Assembly (NCBI RefSeq): GCF_002218045.2 | Contig: NZ_AP018685.1 | Span: 1,736,001 to 1,800,000 of the forward strand | Length of the DNA stretch: 64,000 nt | From: Vibrio rumoiensis | GTDB taxonomy: Bacteria > Pseudomonadota > Gammaproteobacteria > Enterobacterales > Vibrionaceae | Direction of reading: 5' to 3' | In this document: piece by piece, positions 62,211-64,000 of the stretch | Position numbering within the stretch: position 1 is the first letter of the stretch | Layout of the letters: every line of letters begins with the position of its first letter | Position numbers and translations under genes: made by a program | The notes under the pieces: model-generated | What the model was told of the DNA's origin: nothing | The model's input: the letters and a program-made list of their open reading frames with translations, nothing else | The model's database searches: none

Positions 62211-62837
62211 TTATGCTGGGCGCTTTTCTAATACGGCATCCACTAAGCCATAATCAACAGATTGTTGAGCAGACATAAAGTTATCACGATCCGTATCACG
62301 CTCAATCACTTCTAATGGTTGGCCAGTATGTTCAGCCAATAAATTATTCAAGCGCTGTTTAATCGTTAGAATCTCTTGCGCATGAATTTGAATATCAGAA
62401 GCCTGACCTTGGAAACCACCTAATGGTTGGTGGATCATCACGCGAGAGTTAGGCAAGCAGAAACGCTTCCCTTTTTCACCACCCGCAAGCAAAAACGCAC
62501 CCATTGAGCATGCTTGCCCCATACATACTGTGCTTACGTTTGGTTTAATAAATTGCATGGTGTCATAGATCGACATCCCAGCAGTCACAGAACCACCAGG
62601 AGAGTTGATGTATAAGAAGATATCTTTATCTGGGCTTTCAGACTCTAAGAATAATAATTGTGCGACCACTAGGTTTGCCATGTGATCTTCAACTTGTCCG
62701 GTTAAAAAGATAATACGTTCTTTTAATAGGCGAGAATAAATATCGTAAGAACGCTCACCGCGAGAAGTTTGCTCTACCACCATTGGCACAAGCGCATCAA
62801 CAATTGGAGACATTGTAGTATTTTCTTGGTAGCTCAT
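62211..62837 (-). CDS. clpP: ATP-dependent Clp protease proteolytic subunit
   Basis: A 208-residue serine protease. The catalytic triad is Ser111 (ACSMG), His136 (MIHQPLGG) and Asp185, at the same numbers as in E. coli. The start at 62837 has AGGGA 9 nt upstream; the 11 extra upstream codons are rejected. An N-terminal propeptide of about 14 residues is expected. It partners ClpX downstream. Confidence 0.97.
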   Translation of the reverse strand: MSYQENTTMSPIVDALVPMVVEQTSRGERSYDIYSRLLKERIIFLTGQVEDHMANLVVAQLLFLESESPDKDIFLYINSPGGSVTAGMSIYDTMQFIKPNVSTVCMGQACSMGAFLLAGGEKGKRFCLPNSRVMIHQPLGGFQGQASDIQIHAQEILTIKQRLNNLLAEHTGQPLEVIERDTDRDNFMSAQQSVDYGLVDAVLEKRPA

Positions 62838-62957
62838 TTTCGCTTTCCCTGTAGTAGATAGGTTTACCAATATGATGGATTACTAATAGATAATAAACAA
62901 AAGTTAGTTAATCATAAACCTAGACGCTTACCAATACCATTTAGGTCGTCGTAAGCT

Positions 62958-63018
62958 AAAAAATAAAATGGCCCGTATGAACCTCTCCAAAATGTAGAGT
63001 GTCATATCGAGCCATTGT
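62958..63018 (-). terminator. Terminator after tig
   Basis: A long imperfect stem: AATGGC...TATGA on one side (63016 downward) and TCATACGGGCCATT on the other (62967-62980), with CTCT/AGAG in the loop. On the minus strand it is followed by TTATTTTTT. It ends tig before clpP. Confidence 0.75.
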
Positions 63019-63089
63019 TAGCAGAAGAGCCGAAACGCTGTCAACTCTTCTACTCAGCGAAACCTAACTTCACTTAATAAATTGAGTGA

Positions 63090-64000
63090 TTAAGCAGGTT
63101 GTTGCTGGTTCATTAACTCATTGAAGCTCACTTCTTTATCAGAAACTTTTGCTTTAGCAATGATTGCATCAATAGCTTGATCTTCAAGCGCTACGTTGCG
63201 GATGTTGTTCATCATCTGCTCGTTTTGCTCGTAGTATGCGATCACTTCTGATGGATCTTCGTAAGCGGTCGCCATTTCTTCGATAAGTGCTTTAACACGA
63301 TCTTCGTCAGCTTTTAGCTCTTCAGACTTGATCACTTCACCTAGAAGTAGGCCAACTTTTACGCGACGAGCAGCTTGCTCTTCAAATAGTTCACGTGGAA
63401 GTTGAGCTGCCGCTTCAGGGTTACCACCAAAGCGTTGTGCCGCTTGTTGGCGTAACACTTCGATTTCTTGATCGATAAGTGCAGAAGGTACGTCCATCTC
63501 GTTTTGCTCAACAAGACCATTGATCGCTTGCTCTTTAATACGGCCTTTAACCGCTTGCTTAAGCTCACGCTCCATGTTTTTACGTACTTCAGTTTTCAGT
63601 GCCTCAACGCCACCTTCGTTTACGCCAAACTTAGCAACAAACTCATCTGTTAGCTCAGGAAGCTCACGAGTTTCAACTTTGCTTAGTTTAATGTCGAATT
63701 TAGCCGCTTTACCTTTTAGGTTTTCAGCGTGGTAATCTTCAGGGAAGTTCACTTCAATAGAGAATTCTTCGCCCGCTTTCTTACCTAGGATTCCGTCTTC
63801 AAAACCAGGGATCATACGACCTTGGCCCATTTCTAGAGGGAATGCTTCTGCTTTACCGCCTTCGAATTCTTCACCGTCGATAAAGCCTACGAAATCAATA
63901 GTTGCACGGCTGTCTGCAGTCGCAGCTTCTGAAACTTCAACCCAAGTAGATTGTTGTTTACGAAGTGTTTCAAGCATTTCCGTTACGTCTTCATCTTTCA
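63090..64000 (-). CDS. tig: Trigger factor, C-terminal part
   Basis: About 303 residues, open to the right window edge, so the N-terminal ribosome-binding domain is outside. The visible part includes the FKBP-type PPIase domain (ATIDFVGFIDGEEFEGGKAE, then GFEDGILGKKAGEEF) and the helical C-terminal chaperone domain. Trigger factor folds nascent chains at the ribosome. It precedes clpP-clpX-lon, the usual gammaproteobacterial order. Confidence 0.96.
   Translation of the reverse strand, partial: KDEDVTEMLETLRKQQSTWVEVSEAATADSRATIDFVGFIDGEEFEGGKAEAFPLEMGQGRMIPGFEDGILGKKAGEEFSIEVNFPEDYHAENLKGKAAKFDIKLSKVETRELPELTDEFVAKFGVNEGGVEALKTEVRKNMERELKQAVKGRIKEQAINGLVEQNEMDVPSALIDQEIEVLRQQAAQRFGGNPEAAAQLPRELFEEQAARRVKVGLLLGEVIKSEELKADEDRVKALIEEMATAYEDPSEVIAYYEQNEQMMNNIRNVALEDQAIDAIIAKAKVSDKEVSFNELMNQQQPA

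Noticed and set aside
1..64000. tRNA, rRNA, CRISPR arrays or insertion sequences
   Set aside because: No cloverleaf with a TTC-arm motif, no regularly spaced direct repeats and no transposase-like frames were recognised by eye; a covariance search could still find a small RNA.

Overview
The window is a 64-kb piece of a moderately AT-rich gammaproteobacterial chromosome, almost certainly from the family Vibrionaceae. The reasons are: the gene blocks match my memory of Vibrio gene order (fab-plsX-rpmF-yceD-maf-rluC-rne; udk-apbC-metG; fadR-nhaB-dsbB; yfbV-ackA-pta; men-alaA-yfbR-dgt-DTW-rhombosortase; comEA-ppiD-hupB-lon-clpX-clpP-tig); FadR is about 40 residues longer than the E. coli protein, as in Vibrio; a rhombosortase is present; and the attC sites have Vibrio/marine character. 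Genus and species cannot be fixed from the sequence alone. No rRNA, tRNA, CRISPR array, transposase or integron integrase was found.

Layout. 1-5112: fatty-acid synthesis operon on the minus strand (yceD-rpmF-plsX-fabH-fabD-fabG-acpP-fabF, the last cut by the window edge). 5271-10431: maf, rluC and rne with a long leader. 10738-13046: SulP transporter and cobO. 13135-20346: asmA, dcd, udk, apbC (minus) and metG (plus). 20382-28670: a damaged outer-membrane-like gene, an orphan membrane sensor-like protein, fadR, nhaB, dsbB, a SEC-C protein, dusC and a diguanylate cyclase. 28831-31619: an ABC importer (ATPase, permease, binding protein). 31956-36171: yfbV and the acetate pair ackA-pta.

36300-38930 is the accessory part. 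Three minus-strand genes are separated by two clear attC recombination sites and bounded by integron core sites, with no integrase nearby: an integrase-less cassette cluster (CALIN) inserted between pta and a Tim44-domain gene. The three cassettes encode a RES-domain protein (putative NAD+ phosphorylase toxin), a DUF4062 protein with a C-terminal winged-helix-like region, and a small protein with an RX4H motif (HEPN-like, tentative). A defence or toxin role is plausible but inferred. An 857-bp gene-poor stretch with inverted repeats follows.

39773-43516: Tim44-like protein, LplT-like MFS transporter, YeiH-family transporter and a 58-residue membrane protein. 43661-50094: menaquinone operon menF-menD-menH-menC-menE, in which menB, normally between menH and menC, is missing with only 6 bp between those genes. 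50470-54944: alaA, yfbR, dgt, a DTW-domain tRNA modification enzyme and a rhombosortase. 54985-64000: comEA, ppiD, hupB, lon (with a good heat-shock promoter), clpX, clpP and tig (cut by the window edge), a protein-quality-control block.

Start codons were moved from the longest open frame for dcd, metG, yfbV, ackA, lon, clpP, the ABC permease and binding protein, the DUF4062 cassette, the YeiH-like gene, the 58-aa protein and rrtA, using Shine-Dalgarno sequences and family lengths.
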